This document shows positions 34,497 to 42,788 of a stretch of DNA of 51,410 bases, piece by piece. Where the stretch lies: assembly GCF_008868155.1 (NCBI RefSeq), contig NZ_WBKR01000016.1, forward strand, positions 1-51,410, written 5' to 3'. Source of the stretch: Micromonospora sp. ALFpr18c. Lineage in GTDB: Bacteria; Actinomycetota; Actinomycetes; Mycobacteriales; Micromonosporaceae. The stretch's first letter is position 1. Each line of letters opens with the position of its first letter. Under the pieces are notes generated by a model. That model was not told the origin of the DNA, made no database searches, and saw only the letters and a program-made list of their open reading frames with translations. A program made the position numbers and the translations under genes.

Positions 34497-36972
34497 GCTC
34501 CGGATCCGCGGCAAACTCGCGCTGCTCGTGGTGATCCCGCTGCTCAGCATGGTCGGCCTCGCCGTGCCCGTGGTGCTCGAACGGGTGGCCGCCGCGCAGC
34601 GCGCCGGCGACATCACCGACCGGGTACGCCTCGCCAGCCGGGTCGGCAGCCTCGTCCAGGACCTCCAGCAGGAACGCATCCTCTCCGTCGGCTATCTGCT
34701 CGGCCGGGTCGAACGCGCCGAGGTCATCCGCAAGTCCGCCGACGTGGACGACCGGGTCGCCGACCTGCGGGCCGCCGGCGGGGACGCGCTGACCGGTCGG
34801 GTCGACCGCTCCCTGGACGGCGTGTCCAGCCTCGTCGACCTGCGCACCGCCGTGCTGGCCCGGGTCGCCAACCCGGGCCAGGTGATGGCGGCGTTCGGCC
34901 CGGTCAACATGGGGATGATCGAGTCGCTGCGGCTGGTGGTCGGCGTGGACACCGACACGTTGCCCGGCCGCCAGGTGCTCGCCCTCGACGGGCTGCTGCG
35001 CGCCGACGAGGGCCTGGGCGCGTGCGCCACGCTCAGCCTGCTGGTCAAGGCGATCGGCACCCCGGACACCACCGCCGGCTACGTGGCCTGCATCGCCGCC
35101 CTCCAGGTCGACAACGCGCGCTTCCGCAGCCTCATCACGCCCGAGCAGCTCAAGGTGGCCCAGCTCAACGACGCGGCGGTGGCCGCGCGTACCAGCCCCG
35201 ACTTCCTGGTCACCAGCGCCCGGGATCCGGCCGCCGCGGTCCGCGACGTGCCGATGGACGCGCTCTTCCCGGCTGTCCGCACGATGATCCGACTCGGCCA
35301 GTTCGTCGAGAAGAAGCTCGTCGCCGACGTACTCGCCGAGGTCACCGCCGAGCAGCGGCGGGCGCTGACCGCCGCGTACCTGGTCGGTGCGGCGGCGGCG
35401 CTGATCCTGGCGCTGGTGGTGCTGCTCAGCGCCGCGGTCGCGCGAACGGTGGCCCGGCCGCTGACCCAGCTCACCCGCTCCGCCGACCGGGTCGCCCGGG
35501 TCGCCGAGGCGGAACTGGTGCGGGTCACCGACGACGAGACGGAGAGCGCGCAGTCGATCCGGTTGGAACCGGTGGACATTCGGGCCAACGACGAGATCGG
35601 CGACCTGGCCCGGGCCTTCGACCGGGTGCAGAGCACCGCCTCCCGGCTCGTCGAGCGGCAGGTCGCCGGCCGGCGCAACGTGGCGCAGATGTTCGGCCAC
35701 GTCGGGCGGCGCACCCAGAACCTGGTGGGCCGGCAGATCGCACTGATCGACCGGCTGGAGGAGCAGGAGGCCGACCCGGGCCGACTGGAACACCTGTACC
35801 GGCTCGACCACATCTCCAGCCGCCTGCGACGCAACGCCGGCAGCCTGGTGGTGCTCTCCGGCTCGGCCGGTGCGGACGCGCACACCGCGCCGGTGCCGCT
35901 GGCCGACGTCGTCCGGTTGGCGCTCGGCGAGATCGAGGACTACACCCGCGTCGAGGTGCGGGTGCCGGCGGGCGTCTCGGCCGCACCGGCGGTGGTCGGT
36001 GACCTCATCCTCGCGCTGGCCGAGCTGATGGAGAACGCCACCGTCTTCTCCCCGCCGCACACCCGCGTGCTGGTGACCGGTGAGACGTCCGGGCTCGGCG
36101 CCCGCGTCACCGTCGTGGACCACGGCATCGGCATGTCCGAACAACGGCTGGCCGAGGAGAACGCCCGGCTCACCCGACGGGAACGGCTCGACCTGGCGCC
36201 GACCGAGGTGCTCGGCCTCTTCGTGGTGGGCCGGCTGGCCCGCCGCCACGGCTGGGAGGTGAGCCTGGCCGCCACCGCCGGTGGCGGGGTGACCGCCCAG
36301 GTGGAGATCCCGTCGGCGTCGCTGGTGCTGCGCCGCGCGGACCGCGCCGGCGCCGTCGTGGCCCGGGTCGCGGTGCCCGACCGGCGTACGACGACCGTGC
36401 TCGACCCGGACGGCGGTGCGCCGGCCTTCGCGGCGGCGACCACCACCCCCGCGCACTTCGACTCGGACCTGCTCAGCCGCGCGACCCGCAGCCTGGAGTC
36501 CGGCCCGTCCTGGAACGCGTTCGGCACCGCCACCAGCACCGAGCAGCCGACGCCCACCGAGCCAACGCCCACCGAGCCGGCGCCACCGCGCCCGGAGCCC
36601 TCGGGTACGCCGAACACCCCCCGGATCCGGCAGCGGGTCCCCGGGGCCAGCCTGCCGCCCACCGCCGCACCGGCGGGGCCGGTGGACGCGACCGCCGCCG
36701 ACCCGGCCGCCGCCCGCGCACTCGTCGAGGCGTTCCAGTCCGGCGTACGCCGGGCCGAACTGAACACGCCGACGGCTCCCGGCCGCCCCCGGCTGAGTCG
36801 ACGGGTACCCGGGGCGAACCTCACCGTCACCCCACCCTGCCCGCCGGCCAGCACACACCTCGGCGACCCGACCGAGGTCCGCCAACTCATCACCGACTTC
36901 GAGGCGGGCGTCGCCCGCGCTCTCCGCGAAGTCAGCCCAGACCGCCGGAACGAAGAAGGATCATCACGGTGA
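34483..36972 (+). CDS. Conservon sensor histidine kinase-like protein (CvnA type)
   Basis: 829 residues. TM1 LALLVVIPLLSMVGLAVPVVL (about 13-33), a nitrate/nitrite-sensing-type helical domain (about 40-290), TM2 YLVGAAAALILALVVLLSAAV (about 298-318), HAMP to about 390, then the dimerisation part with His443 in YRLDHISSRLRRNAG, and an HATPase domain with N-box Asn518 (LMENATVFSPP) and Asp546 in DHGIGMSEQRL. The last 200 residues are Pro/Thr-rich and likely disordered, with two RRVPGANL-like short repeats. In conservons this protein associates with the roadblock, DUF742 and GTPase partners. The stop overlaps the next start (GTGA). Confidence 0.9.
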   Translation: MLLGRLRIRGKLALLVVIPLLSMVGLAVPVVLERVAAAQRAGDITDRVRLASRVGSLVQDLQQERILSVGYLLGRVERAEVIRKSADVDDRVADLRAAGGDALTGRVDRSLDGVSSLVDLRTAVLARVANPGQVMAAFGPVNMGMIESLRLVVGVDTDTLPGRQVLALDGLLRADEGLGACATLSLLVKAIGTPDTTAGYVACIAALQVDNARFRSLITPEQLKVAQLNDAAVAARTSPDFLVTSARDPAAAVRDVPMDALFPAVRTMIRLGQFVEKKLVADVLAEVTAEQRRALTAAYLVGAAAALILALVVLLSAAVARTVARPLTQLTRSADRVARVAEAELVRVTDDETESAQSIRLEPVDIRANDEIGDLARAFDRVQSTASRLVERQVAGRRNVAQMFGHVGRRTQNLVGRQIALIDRLEEQEADPGRLEHLYRLDHISSRLRRNAGSLVVLSGSAGADAHTAPVPLADVVRLALGEIEDYTRVEVRVPAGVSAAPAVVGDLILALAELMENATVFSPPHTRVLVTGETSGLGARVTVVDHGIGMSEQRLAEENARLTRRERLDLAPTEVLGLFVVGRLARRHGWEVSLAATAGGGVTAQVEIPSASLVLRRADRAGAVVARVAVPDRRTTTVLDPDGGAPAFAAATTTPAHFDSDLLSRATRSLESGPSWNAFGTATSTEQPTPTEPTPTEPAPPRPEPSGTPNTPRIRQRVPGASLPPTAAPAGPVDATAADPAAARALVEAFQSGVRRAELNTPTAPGRPRLSRRVPGANLTVTPPCPPASTHLGDPTEVRQLITDFEAGVARALREVSPDRRNEEGSSR

Positions 36973-37442
36973 CCAGCCCCTTCCTGCACGACAACGTCGA
37001 CCACCAGAACCAGAGCGGCGCCGGCGATCTCAGCCCGGAGGCGCGCACCTTCAACTGGCTGCTGGACTCCTTCACCTCCAGCACGGCCGGGGTGCTGGAG
37101 GCGATCGCGGTCTCCTCCGACGGGCTGCTGATGGCCATGTCGGCGATCAAGGACCGCTCCAACGCGGAACGACTGGCCGCCGTGGTCTCCGGCATGACCA
37201 GCCTCGCCGGCGGCGCGGCCAGCTGGTACGCGCTCGGCGGCCTGAACCGGGTGATCGTCGACATGGCCGACGGCTACCTGTTGATCAGTGCGATCAGCAG
37301 CGGTTCCGTGCTCGGTGTCGTCGCCGACCGGTCGGCCAACCTGGGCACCGTCGCGTACGAGATGACGCTCTTCGCCGGGCGGGCCGGGAACGCCCTCACC
37401 CCACGGCTGATCGTCGAGCTGAAGAACGCCGTCCAACAATGA
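36969..37442 (+). CDS. Roadblock/LC7 domain protein (CvnB type)
   Basis: 157 residues: FNWLLDSFTSSTAGVLEAIA, VSSDGLLMAMSAI and the RLAAVVSGMTSLAGGA helix form a roadblock/LC7 fold, ending EMTLFAGRAGNALTPRLIVE. Such proteins act as regulators of small GTPases and interact with the kinase and GTPase of the same conservon. The start GTG 36969 overlaps the kinase stop, and the stop overlaps the next start (ATGA). Confidence 0.92.
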   Translation: MTSPFLHDNVDHQNQSGAGDLSPEARTFNWLLDSFTSSTAGVLEAIAVSSDGLLMAMSAIKDRSNAERLAAVVSGMTSLAGGAASWYALGGLNRVIVDMADGYLLISAISSGSVLGVVADRSANLGTVAYEMTLFAGRAGNALTPRLIVELKNAVQQ

Positions 37443-37918
37443 TCCCCGACGTCGCTGGCGAGGAACCGGACCCGGAACCCGGGGCCCGGATCCGCCCCTA
37501 CCTGCGTACGCCCCCGCCCGGGGATGGTGCGCCGGCGGCGACGGTGCAGCCCGAGCCCGGCGACGGCCGGCCGGCCGGCCCCCGACCGTTCGTGCTCACC
37601 TCCGGCCGGGTGACCGGCGCCGACCCGGCGATCGGGCTGGAGACGCAGGTGACCGTGCGCACCGAGAGCGGCTGGTGGACCGGCACGCAGGACGCCCTGC
37701 TGGCACCGGAACACCAGGCGATCATCGCGCTCTGCGCCGAGCCGATCTCGGTGGCCGAACTGTCGGCCCGGACCCGGCTGCACTTCGGGGTGGCCCGGGT
37801 CCTGGTCGGCGACCTGCGGGCCGCCGGGCACCTGAACGTGCACGTGACCGACGCCGACGACGCGTACGACCCCGACCTCATCCTGCGAGTGATTGATGGA
37901 CTCCGTGCGATCTCCTGA
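37439..37918 (+). CDS. DUF742 protein (CvnC type)
   Basis: 159 residues. A Pro-rich N-terminus containing RIRPYLRT is followed by the DUF742 winged-helix-like core: PFVLTSGRV, EHQAIIALCAEPISVAELSA and ARTRLHFGVARVLVGDLRAA with GHLNVH. It is the third standard part of a conservon. It starts in an ATGA overlap with the roadblock gene and its end overlaps the GTPase gene by 23 bases. Confidence 0.92.
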   Translation: MIPDVAGEEPDPEPGARIRPYLRTPPPGDGAPAATVQPEPGDGRPAGPRPFVLTSGRVTGADPAIGLETQVTVRTESGWWTGTQDALLAPEHQAIIALCAEPISVAELSARTRLHFGVARVLVGDLRAAGHLNVHVTDADDAYDPDLILRVIDGLRAIS

Positions 37919-38654
37919 ATGGCCGGTCGCCCCGCTGGGGGGTCTCGCCGGCAACAGCGCCACCGCCCGGTACGGCACCTCGCCGGGCAGCGGCCCCGTG
38001 CTCGGACGCACCGGCCCGCCGGCGGCCGCACCACCGCCGTACCGCCCGCCGGCCGACAGCGGGTCGACGCCGCCGCCGGTCAACCGGCCGGCCGCACCAC
38101 CGATCCCGGTCAAGATCCTGGTCGCCGGTGGCTTCGGGGTGGGCAAGACCACCACGGTCGGTGCGATCTCCGAGATCGCGCCGCTGACCACCGAGGCCGA
38201 GATGACCAGCGCCGGGATCGGCGTGGACGACCCGGGCGCCCGGTCCGCCAAGACCACCACCACGGTGGCGATGGACTTCGGCTGCGTGACCATCGACCGC
38301 AGCCTGAAGCTGTACCTGTTCGGCACACCGGGGCAGGCCAGATTCGGTTTCATGTGGGACGACCTGGCCCGTGGTGCGCTCGGCGCGCTGGTGGTCGTCG
38401 ACAGCGCCCGGCTGGACGACTGCTTCCCGGCGGTCGACTTCTTCGAACGCGCGGGACTGCCGTTCGTGGTCGGGGTGAACGCCTTCGACGGGCGGCTGGC
38501 ACTGCAACTCGACGAGATCCGGTGGGCGCTGGCCATCGGCGATCAGGTACCTCTGGTGCAGTTCGACGCCCGGGACCGGCTGTCAGTACGGGACGCCCTG
38601 CTGGTCGTCCTGGACCGGGCGCTGGACCGGGCCACCCGGGACAGGAGGGCCTGA
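37896..38654 (+). CDS. Conservon GTPase (CvnD type, ATP/GTP-binding protein)
   Basis: 252 residues. After a 70-residue Pro-rich lead comes a Ras-like fold: P-loop GGFGVGKTTT (about 78-87), switch region with TSAGIGVDDPG, G3-like FGTPGQARFGFMWD and G4-like VGVNAFDG, where the usual NKxD is NAFD, as in other CvnD proteins. The final helix region DRLSVRDALLVVLDRALDRA closes the fold. It is the GTP-binding output switch of the complex. ATG 37896 is preferred over TTG 37893. Confidence 0.92.
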   Translation: MDSVRSPEWPVAPLGGLAGNSATARYGTSPGSGPVLGRTGPPAAAPPPYRPPADSGSTPPPVNRPAAPPIPVKILVAGGFGVGKTTTVGAISEIAPLTTEAEMTSAGIGVDDPGARSAKTTTTVAMDFGCVTIDRSLKLYLFGTPGQARFGFMWDDLARGALGALVVVDSARLDDCFPAVDFFERAGLPFVVGVNAFDGRLALQLDEIRWALAIGDQVPLVQFDARDRLSVRDALLVVLDRALDRATRDRRA

Positions 38655-38692
38655 GCCGACCGGCTCCGGCCGTGGCGGGAAGGGGTGATCTG

Positions 38693-39217
38693 GTGAGGGG
38701 CGACCTGGACGAGACGCTGGCCCGGCTGGCCCGGCGCGAGGAGGCGCTGCGCCGGCGGACCAACGACCGCGACGACAGCACACCACCGCCCGGTCCGGTC
38801 GGCGGCCCGGCCCACCACGCGAGCGGCCACACCGACCCGCGCGGCACCGGGCCGGGCCGGCACGCCGGGCGGGACACGCCCGACGATCCGCCCGGATGGG
38901 GGCCGGTCGAGGAGGTGGCCGAGGCGGTCCGTCAGGTCGTCGACGCCCACCCCGGTCTGGCGGTGACCGTCCGGGTCGAGCACGCCGGGCGGACGTACCC
39001 GCTGCGGGTGTCCTGGGACGGCCCGCGCGCCACGGTCGGCCCGGAGCATTCGGCGGCGGCCCCGGTGGAACAACCGCCGGCCTGGCCGATGTCGGGGCGG
39101 ACGGTGCCGGCGTGGGCACCGGGCCCGGACGGGGCGACCCCGGACCCGGCGGCCCGCCTGGCCGAGCTGATCCGGCGGGACCCGTCGCTGCTCGACGAAC
39201 TGGACCCCGGGCGCTAA
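38693..39217 (+). CDS. Hypothetical protein at the end of the conservon operon
   Basis: 174 residues from GTG 38693 (GGGAAGGGG upstream). LDETLARLARREEALRRRTN at the start is an amphipathic helix; the middle is disordered and Pro/Gly/His-rich; then EVAEAVRQVVDAHPGLAVTV and a beta-like YPLRVSWDG; the end has ARLAELIRRDPSLLDELDPG. No named domain. It is 38 bases after the GTPase gene on the same strand, so it is probably co-transcribed and may be a lineage-specific conservon accessory. Confidence 0.6.
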   Translation: MRGDLDETLARLARREEALRRRTNDRDDSTPPPGPVGGPAHHASGHTDPRGTGPGRHAGRDTPDDPPGWGPVEEVAEAVRQVVDAHPGLAVTVRVEHAGRTYPLRVSWDGPRATVGPEHSAAAPVEQPPAWPMSGRTVPAWAPGPDGATPDPAARLAELIRRDPSLLDELDPGR

Positions 39218-39281
39218 CCGGACGCGGGACTGGCCGCGGACCGGCTGCGGGCCGCCGACCGGGGGTGACCGGGCCGGCGTC

Positions 39282-39833
39282 TCAGAGAGCCGGAGGCGTC
39301 GAATCGAGGCATATTTCGGCGCGCACCTTGCCGCCGGCCTCGTGCAGTTTCGCACCACATTTTTCGAGTACGGTGACCGCACCGATGTTGTCCGGCGTCG
39401 TCTCCGCCACCACGGCCCGCATGCCGGCCCGTGCGGCGGCGTTCAGCAACTCCCGCAGGGCCACGACGCCGATTCCCTGACCACGCGCCGAGCGCCCGAG
39501 CCACATCCCGGTCTCCACCGTGCCCGGCTCGTCACAGCGCGTCATCCGGACCATGCCCACCACCTCGCCGCCGACGAGGATCGCGTACATCTGGGAGCGG
39601 GTCGGGCCGTCCAAGCCACCGAAACTCGCCCGGTGGAACTCCCGGAACGCCTCCCGGCGGGCGAGCGACCAACCGGCGGGCGCCTCCACCGGAGGCATCA
39701 CATCATCCGGCTCGGCCTCGGCAGCCGCTACGGAGAGCAACGGCTCCAGGTTCTGCTCGTCCACCGGCTCCAGCCGGACCGCACCCGCCACGTGCCGCAG
39801 TCTGCCGGCCCCATCGGCCGAAGTCCACCCCAT
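39282..39833 (-). CDS. GNAT acetyltransferase
   Basis: 183 residues: VRLEPVDEQNLEPLLSVAAA, AILVGGEVVGMVRMTR, GMWLGRSARGQGIGVVALRE (acetyl-CoA loop RGQGIG) and DNIGAVTVLEKCGAKLHEAG complete a single GNAT fold of the RimJ/RimL or small-molecule type. Substrate unknown. ATG 39833 is assumed; GTG 39791 just before the homologous region is an alternative, and neither has a good ribosome binding site. The gene converges on the conservon operon. Confidence 0.8.
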   Translation of the reverse strand: MGWTSADGAGRLRHVAGAVRLEPVDEQNLEPLLSVAAAEAEPDDVMPPVEAPAGWSLARREAFREFHRASFGGLDGPTRSQMYAILVGGEVVGMVRMTRCDEPGTVETGMWLGRSARGQGIGVVALRELLNAAARAGMRAVVAETTPDNIGAVTVLEKCGAKLHEAGGKVRAEICLDSTPPAL

Positions 39834-39933
39834 TGGACATCCACTGGCGGTCCGGTCACCGGTACCGGCCGGTCGGGCGGCGTGGGTGTTCTTCCTCACG
39901 CTCCGTCGTCACCCGTCGGGATGAAAAAGTTTC

Positions 39934-40770
39934 TCAGGCCGTCGGTCCGAACTCGCAGAACACCACCGAGGCGTCGTCGGTGGCCTTGTGCCGGCGCAGC
40001 CGGTCGGGATGATCGCGCTCGGCGTCGCGGACCCGGTCGAGCAACGCTCCCGGCCCGCCACCACTCAGCAGGTCGAGCAGACCCGCCCAGTCGGTCAACC
40101 CGAACTGCTCGACCGCGCTGGACGCGCCGTCGCTGAGCAGCGCCGCCCGGCGCACCGCTCCGGGACCGTGCCGGGGCACCGTGCCGGTCACCGCGTGGAA
40201 CGCCGCGTCGGGGTCGGCCGCCGCCACCCAGTAGCCGTGCGTGCGGTTCATCCGTTCCCGCTGCACGCCCACCGCGTGCCGGAACCGGGTCACCGGGTCG
40301 GCGACGCCCGCGGGCACGGTGGCGACCGTCCGGCGCAGCTCGGCCATCGCCGTCTCCAGCCGGTCGTCGGTCACCACACTGACCTGCCCACCGGCGTCCA
40401 GCACCAGCGGACTGTCGCAGAGCACCAGGTAGTCAACCTGGTCGCCGCAGTCCCGCAGCAGGCACACCGTGCTCGACGGGGTGCCCGGATGGTCGAGGTC
40501 GCACTGCCCGCCGTGGTCGGCCCGCACCGCGAGAATGGCCGCGGCCAGGTTGCTGGCCAGCCGGGCCGCGGGCCGCACCGCCTCGGCGACGCCGAGCCGG
40601 GCCGCCAGGTGCCGGACGTACCACTCGGGTCCGTGCACGCAGCCCGTGTCGAAGCCCTCCGGCACCGTCGCGCCGTCCAGGACACCGACCAGCGGACCGA
40701 ACCGGAAGACCAGGTCCTCGTTGACCCCTCGGCCCGGGGCCGGCACGGACGCGGAACTGACCTGCATCAT
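39934..40770 (-). CDS. PP2C-like protein phosphatase
   Basis: 278 residues. PGRGVNEDLVFRFGPLVGVL with DGAT gives the NED...DG(A/G) metal-binding pattern of PP2C phosphatases; TVCLLRDCGDQVDYLVLCDS is the next conserved strand pair, AALLSDGASSAVEQFG supplies SDG, and HKATDDASVVFCEF the C-terminal DD. The key Asp residues are present. It probably dephosphorylates Ser/Thr on proteins; partner unknown. ATG 40770 or 40767 starts it. It is divergent from the small membrane protein gene. Confidence 0.75.
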   Translation of the reverse strand: MMQVSSASVPAPGRGVNEDLVFRFGPLVGVLDGATVPEGFDTGCVHGPEWYVRHLAARLGVAEAVRPAARLASNLAAAILAVRADHGGQCDLDHPGTPSSTVCLLRDCGDQVDYLVLCDSPLVLDAGGQVSVVTDDRLETAMAELRRTVATVPAGVADPVTRFRHAVGVQRERMNRTHGYWVAAADPDAAFHAVTGTVPRHGPGAVRRAALLSDGASSAVEQFGLTDWAGLLDLLSGGGPGALLDRVRDAERDHPDRLRRHKATDDASVVFCEFGPTA

Positions 40771-40936
40771 CGGCGCGGCCGCCTCGGGTAGGCACCCGTC
40801 ATTGCCCGCTCCCTCCGTCGGCCTCCGGCCGCCTCCCGGCGACTCGGAGCGCTCCCCCGCGTACCCCTTCGGCTGAGCGACATTCCCCCAGCTCCCGGTA
40901 TCCCGGCAACCCGGGTCCCGGCCCGGCTACCAGCGG

Positions 40937-40942
40937 TAGCGT
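40937..40942 (+). promoter_or_regulatory. -10 box of the 71-aa membrane protein gene
   Basis: TAGCGT, 80 bases before ATG 41022; it overlaps a GTG at 40941, which argues against that GTG as start. Confidence 0.35.
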
Positions 40943-41021
40943 GACGGCGTCGGGCCTGCGGGCCGTCGATCCGCAGGTGGACGACGGTTCGGGGCCGTCC
41001 ATCGCGACAGGGGGATCGCAG

Positions 41022-41237
41022 ATGTTGCAGCGGTTGCACGAGTCAGGGCTCAAGGCGGATCACATGTACATGGCCGGCTTCGTCAGCATCGGCCTGTCGT
41101 TCACCAGTTGGTTTCTCTCGAAGCACCTGGAGCGGGCCGGCGTGGCGCGGGCCGACCGGTGGGGCATCTTCATCGGCGAGTGGGCGCCGACGTTCTTCGC
41201 CATCGGCAACGGCCTGCAGGGGTACGAGAAGAAGTAG
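41022..41237 (+). CDS. Small membrane-associated protein, 71 aa
   Basis: From ATG 41022 with a GGGGG stretch eight bases upstream. MYMAGFVSIGLSFTSWFLSK is the first hydrophobic segment and WGIFIGEWAPTFFAIGNGLQ the second, so a two-span or hairpin topology with short basic ends is likely. No family with known function recognised. It ends six bases before the convergent DUF3263 gene. An upstream GTG 40941 in frame is less likely because it falls in the -10 box. Confidence 0.7.
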   Translation: MLQRLHESGLKADHMYMAGFVSIGLSFTSWFLSKHLERAGVARADRWGIFIGEWAPTFFAIGNGLQGYEKK

Positions 41238-41243
41238 CTGCCG

Positions 41244-41666
41244 TCAGCGGCGGCGGTTGCGGGCGCGCGACGAGCGCAGCCGGCGGAGCCGGCCGATCAG
41301 CACAGGGTCGGCGGCGAGGGCCGCCGGGTTGTCGAGCAGTCCGTTGAGCAGCTGGTAGTAGCGGGTCGCGGAAACCCCGAAGGTGTCCCGGACGGCCTGC
41401 TCCTTGGCACCCGCGTGTCGCCACCACTGCTGCTCGAAGGCGAGGATGGCGCGCTCCCGCTCGGTCAGCCCCGGCTCGACGGGCTCGGCGGGGGCCGGCT
41501 CGTCGGTGGCCGGCTCGTCGGTGGCGTCGACCGACCGCGCCGGTTCGTCGGCGGTCTCGATGGGCGGCGCCGGTCGGGGCGTCGGGACGGTCGGCCCGGT
41601 GCCGCCCGCGATGTCCGCCGGGCGAGCGTCGGTGGACGGCTCGGGGGCGGTGGCGTCGGCGGACAT
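41244..41666 (-). CDS. DUF3263 domain protein
   Basis: 140 residues. The first 65 are disordered, rich in Pro, Ala, Thr and acidic residues with repeated TDEPA units. The C-terminal 75 match DUF3263: LTERERAILAFEQQWWRHAG, AKEQAVRDTFGVSATRYYQL and DPVLIGRLRRLRSSRARNRR. The central part looks like a helix-turn-helix (SATRYYQLLN), so DNA binding is plausible but not shown. This family is restricted to actinobacteria. Confidence 0.85.
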   Translation of the reverse strand: MSADATAPEPSTDARPADIAGGTGPTVPTPRPAPPIETADEPARSVDATDEPATDEPAPAEPVEPGLTERERAILAFEQQWWRHAGAKEQAVRDTFGVSATRYYQLLNGLLDNPAALAADPVLIGRLRRLRSSRARNRRR

Positions 41667-41726
41667 TCGCTCAGCCTAGCCAGCCAGGAGCCCGGTCGCA
41701 GCAGCCGGCGCGGCGTCCCACCGACG

Positions 41727-41762
41727 CACGAAGGCCCCCGGGGGGAGCCGGGGGCCTTCGTG
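41727..41762. terminator. GC-rich 15-bp hairpin terminator
   Basis: CACGAAGGCCCCCGG (41727-41741) and its exact complement at 41748-41762 with a six-base GGGGAG loop. It starts ten bases after the permease stop on the minus strand. No T-run. Confidence 0.75.
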
Positions 41763-41771
41763 GTCGATCCG

Positions 41772-42788
41772 TCAGGAGATGTCGCGCCGACGCATCGCCC
41801 AGAGTGCCGCGCCGAGGATCACCACCACACCGATCGAGAACAGGACGGACGACTGCTGCCAGGTGATGTCCATGGTCTCCGGTTCACACGACCCGAAGTA
41901 GGTGGCGTTGCAGGAGTCCCAGTTCTGCAGGGTGACCGTCTTCGTCATCCAGGCCAGCGCGTACGTGGGCAGCAGCCACGCCTCGGCGAACTTCACGTTC
42001 GCCATCTCCAGCAGGATGCCCAGGCCAAACTGGAAGACCACCATCACCGCGACCACGCCGCCGAGGGCCATCGCGGTGTGCCGGCCCAGGGAGGCCAGCG
42101 CGAACCCGATGGTGGTGAGCACCAGCACCAGTGCCACGCCGCGCAGCCCGGTCAGGGCGAACGACTGCCAGGCCCCCGAGGTCATCTTCTCGGTGCTACC
42201 CCGGAAGCTGGCGACCGCCCAGAATCCGGCGAACCAGAGCACCGCGGCGGGCAGTGTCACCGCCAGGATGCCGGTGAGCAGCGCGGCCAGCTTGGTGAGC
42301 AGCACGGTGAGCCGCTTGGGTCGCCAGAGCAGCAGGTTCATCATGCCGCCGGTGCTCCACTCGGCACCCACGAAGGACGCGCCGACGATGAACCCGACCA
42401 GGGCGAGGGTCGCCGCGAACGGGATGAGCGTCTCGTCGAACGTCTCCCGGAAGTTGAACGTCGACGGCAGGAACCAACGCGCCTCGAACGACTCCCGGGG
42501 TGGCGGCGTGATCATCGAGCAGTCGTCGGGGTAGCGGCCGTCGGTCGCCGTGCCGGCCTTCTTGGCCTGCTCGCAGGAGGCCCGCTCCTGATCGGTCCGG
42601 ACGACCTGCTGCCGGTAATCCTGCTCGGCCTGACGCTCGGCCTTGGCGAGCTGGTCGGCGCCGATCTTCTGGTTGGTGAAGAAGACCCCGACCACCACCA
42701 CGGCCAGCACCAGCAGGCCGAGCAGTGTCATGTATCGGGTGAAGCGCCGCTTGGTGAGCCGGCGCAGTTCGGTACGAAAGAGGCTCAC
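41772..42788 (-). CDS. ABC-2 type transporter permease
   Basis: 338 residues. A span near the N-terminus (YMTLLGLLVLAVVVVGVFF), then an extended extracytoplasmic part rich in charged residues and with two pairs of cysteines (CEQAKK, DDCSMI; later WDSCNATYFGSCEPE), and five further spans, for example LALVGFIVGASFVG, LLTGILAVTLPAAVLWFAG and LGGVVAVMVVFQFGLGILLE. GAEWSTGGMMNLLLWRPKRL is the ABC-2 cytoplasmic loop. GTG 42788 overlaps the ATPase stop (GTGA). With the ATPase it forms an exporter; cargo unknown. Confidence 0.88.
   Translation of the reverse strand: MSLFRTELRRLTKRRFTRYMTLLGLLVLAVVVVGVFFTNQKIGADQLAKAERQAEQDYRQQVVRTDQERASCEQAKKAGTATDGRYPDDCSMITPPPRESFEARWFLPSTFNFRETFDETLIPFAATLALVGFIVGASFVGAEWSTGGMMNLLLWRPKRLTVLLTKLAALLTGILAVTLPAAVLWFAGFWAVASFRGSTEKMTSGAWQSFALTGLRGVALVLVLTTIGFALASLGRHTAMALGGVVAVMVVFQFGLGILLEMANVKFAEAWLLPTYALAWMTKTVTLQNWDSCNATYFGSCEPETMDITWQQSSVLFSIGVVVILGAALWAMRRRDIS

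Noticed and set aside
34297..36885. Very long minus-strand open frame antisense to the conservon kinase
   Set aside because: Low-complexity Gly/Arg/Asp/His product, no start signals; a shadow of the kinase gene.
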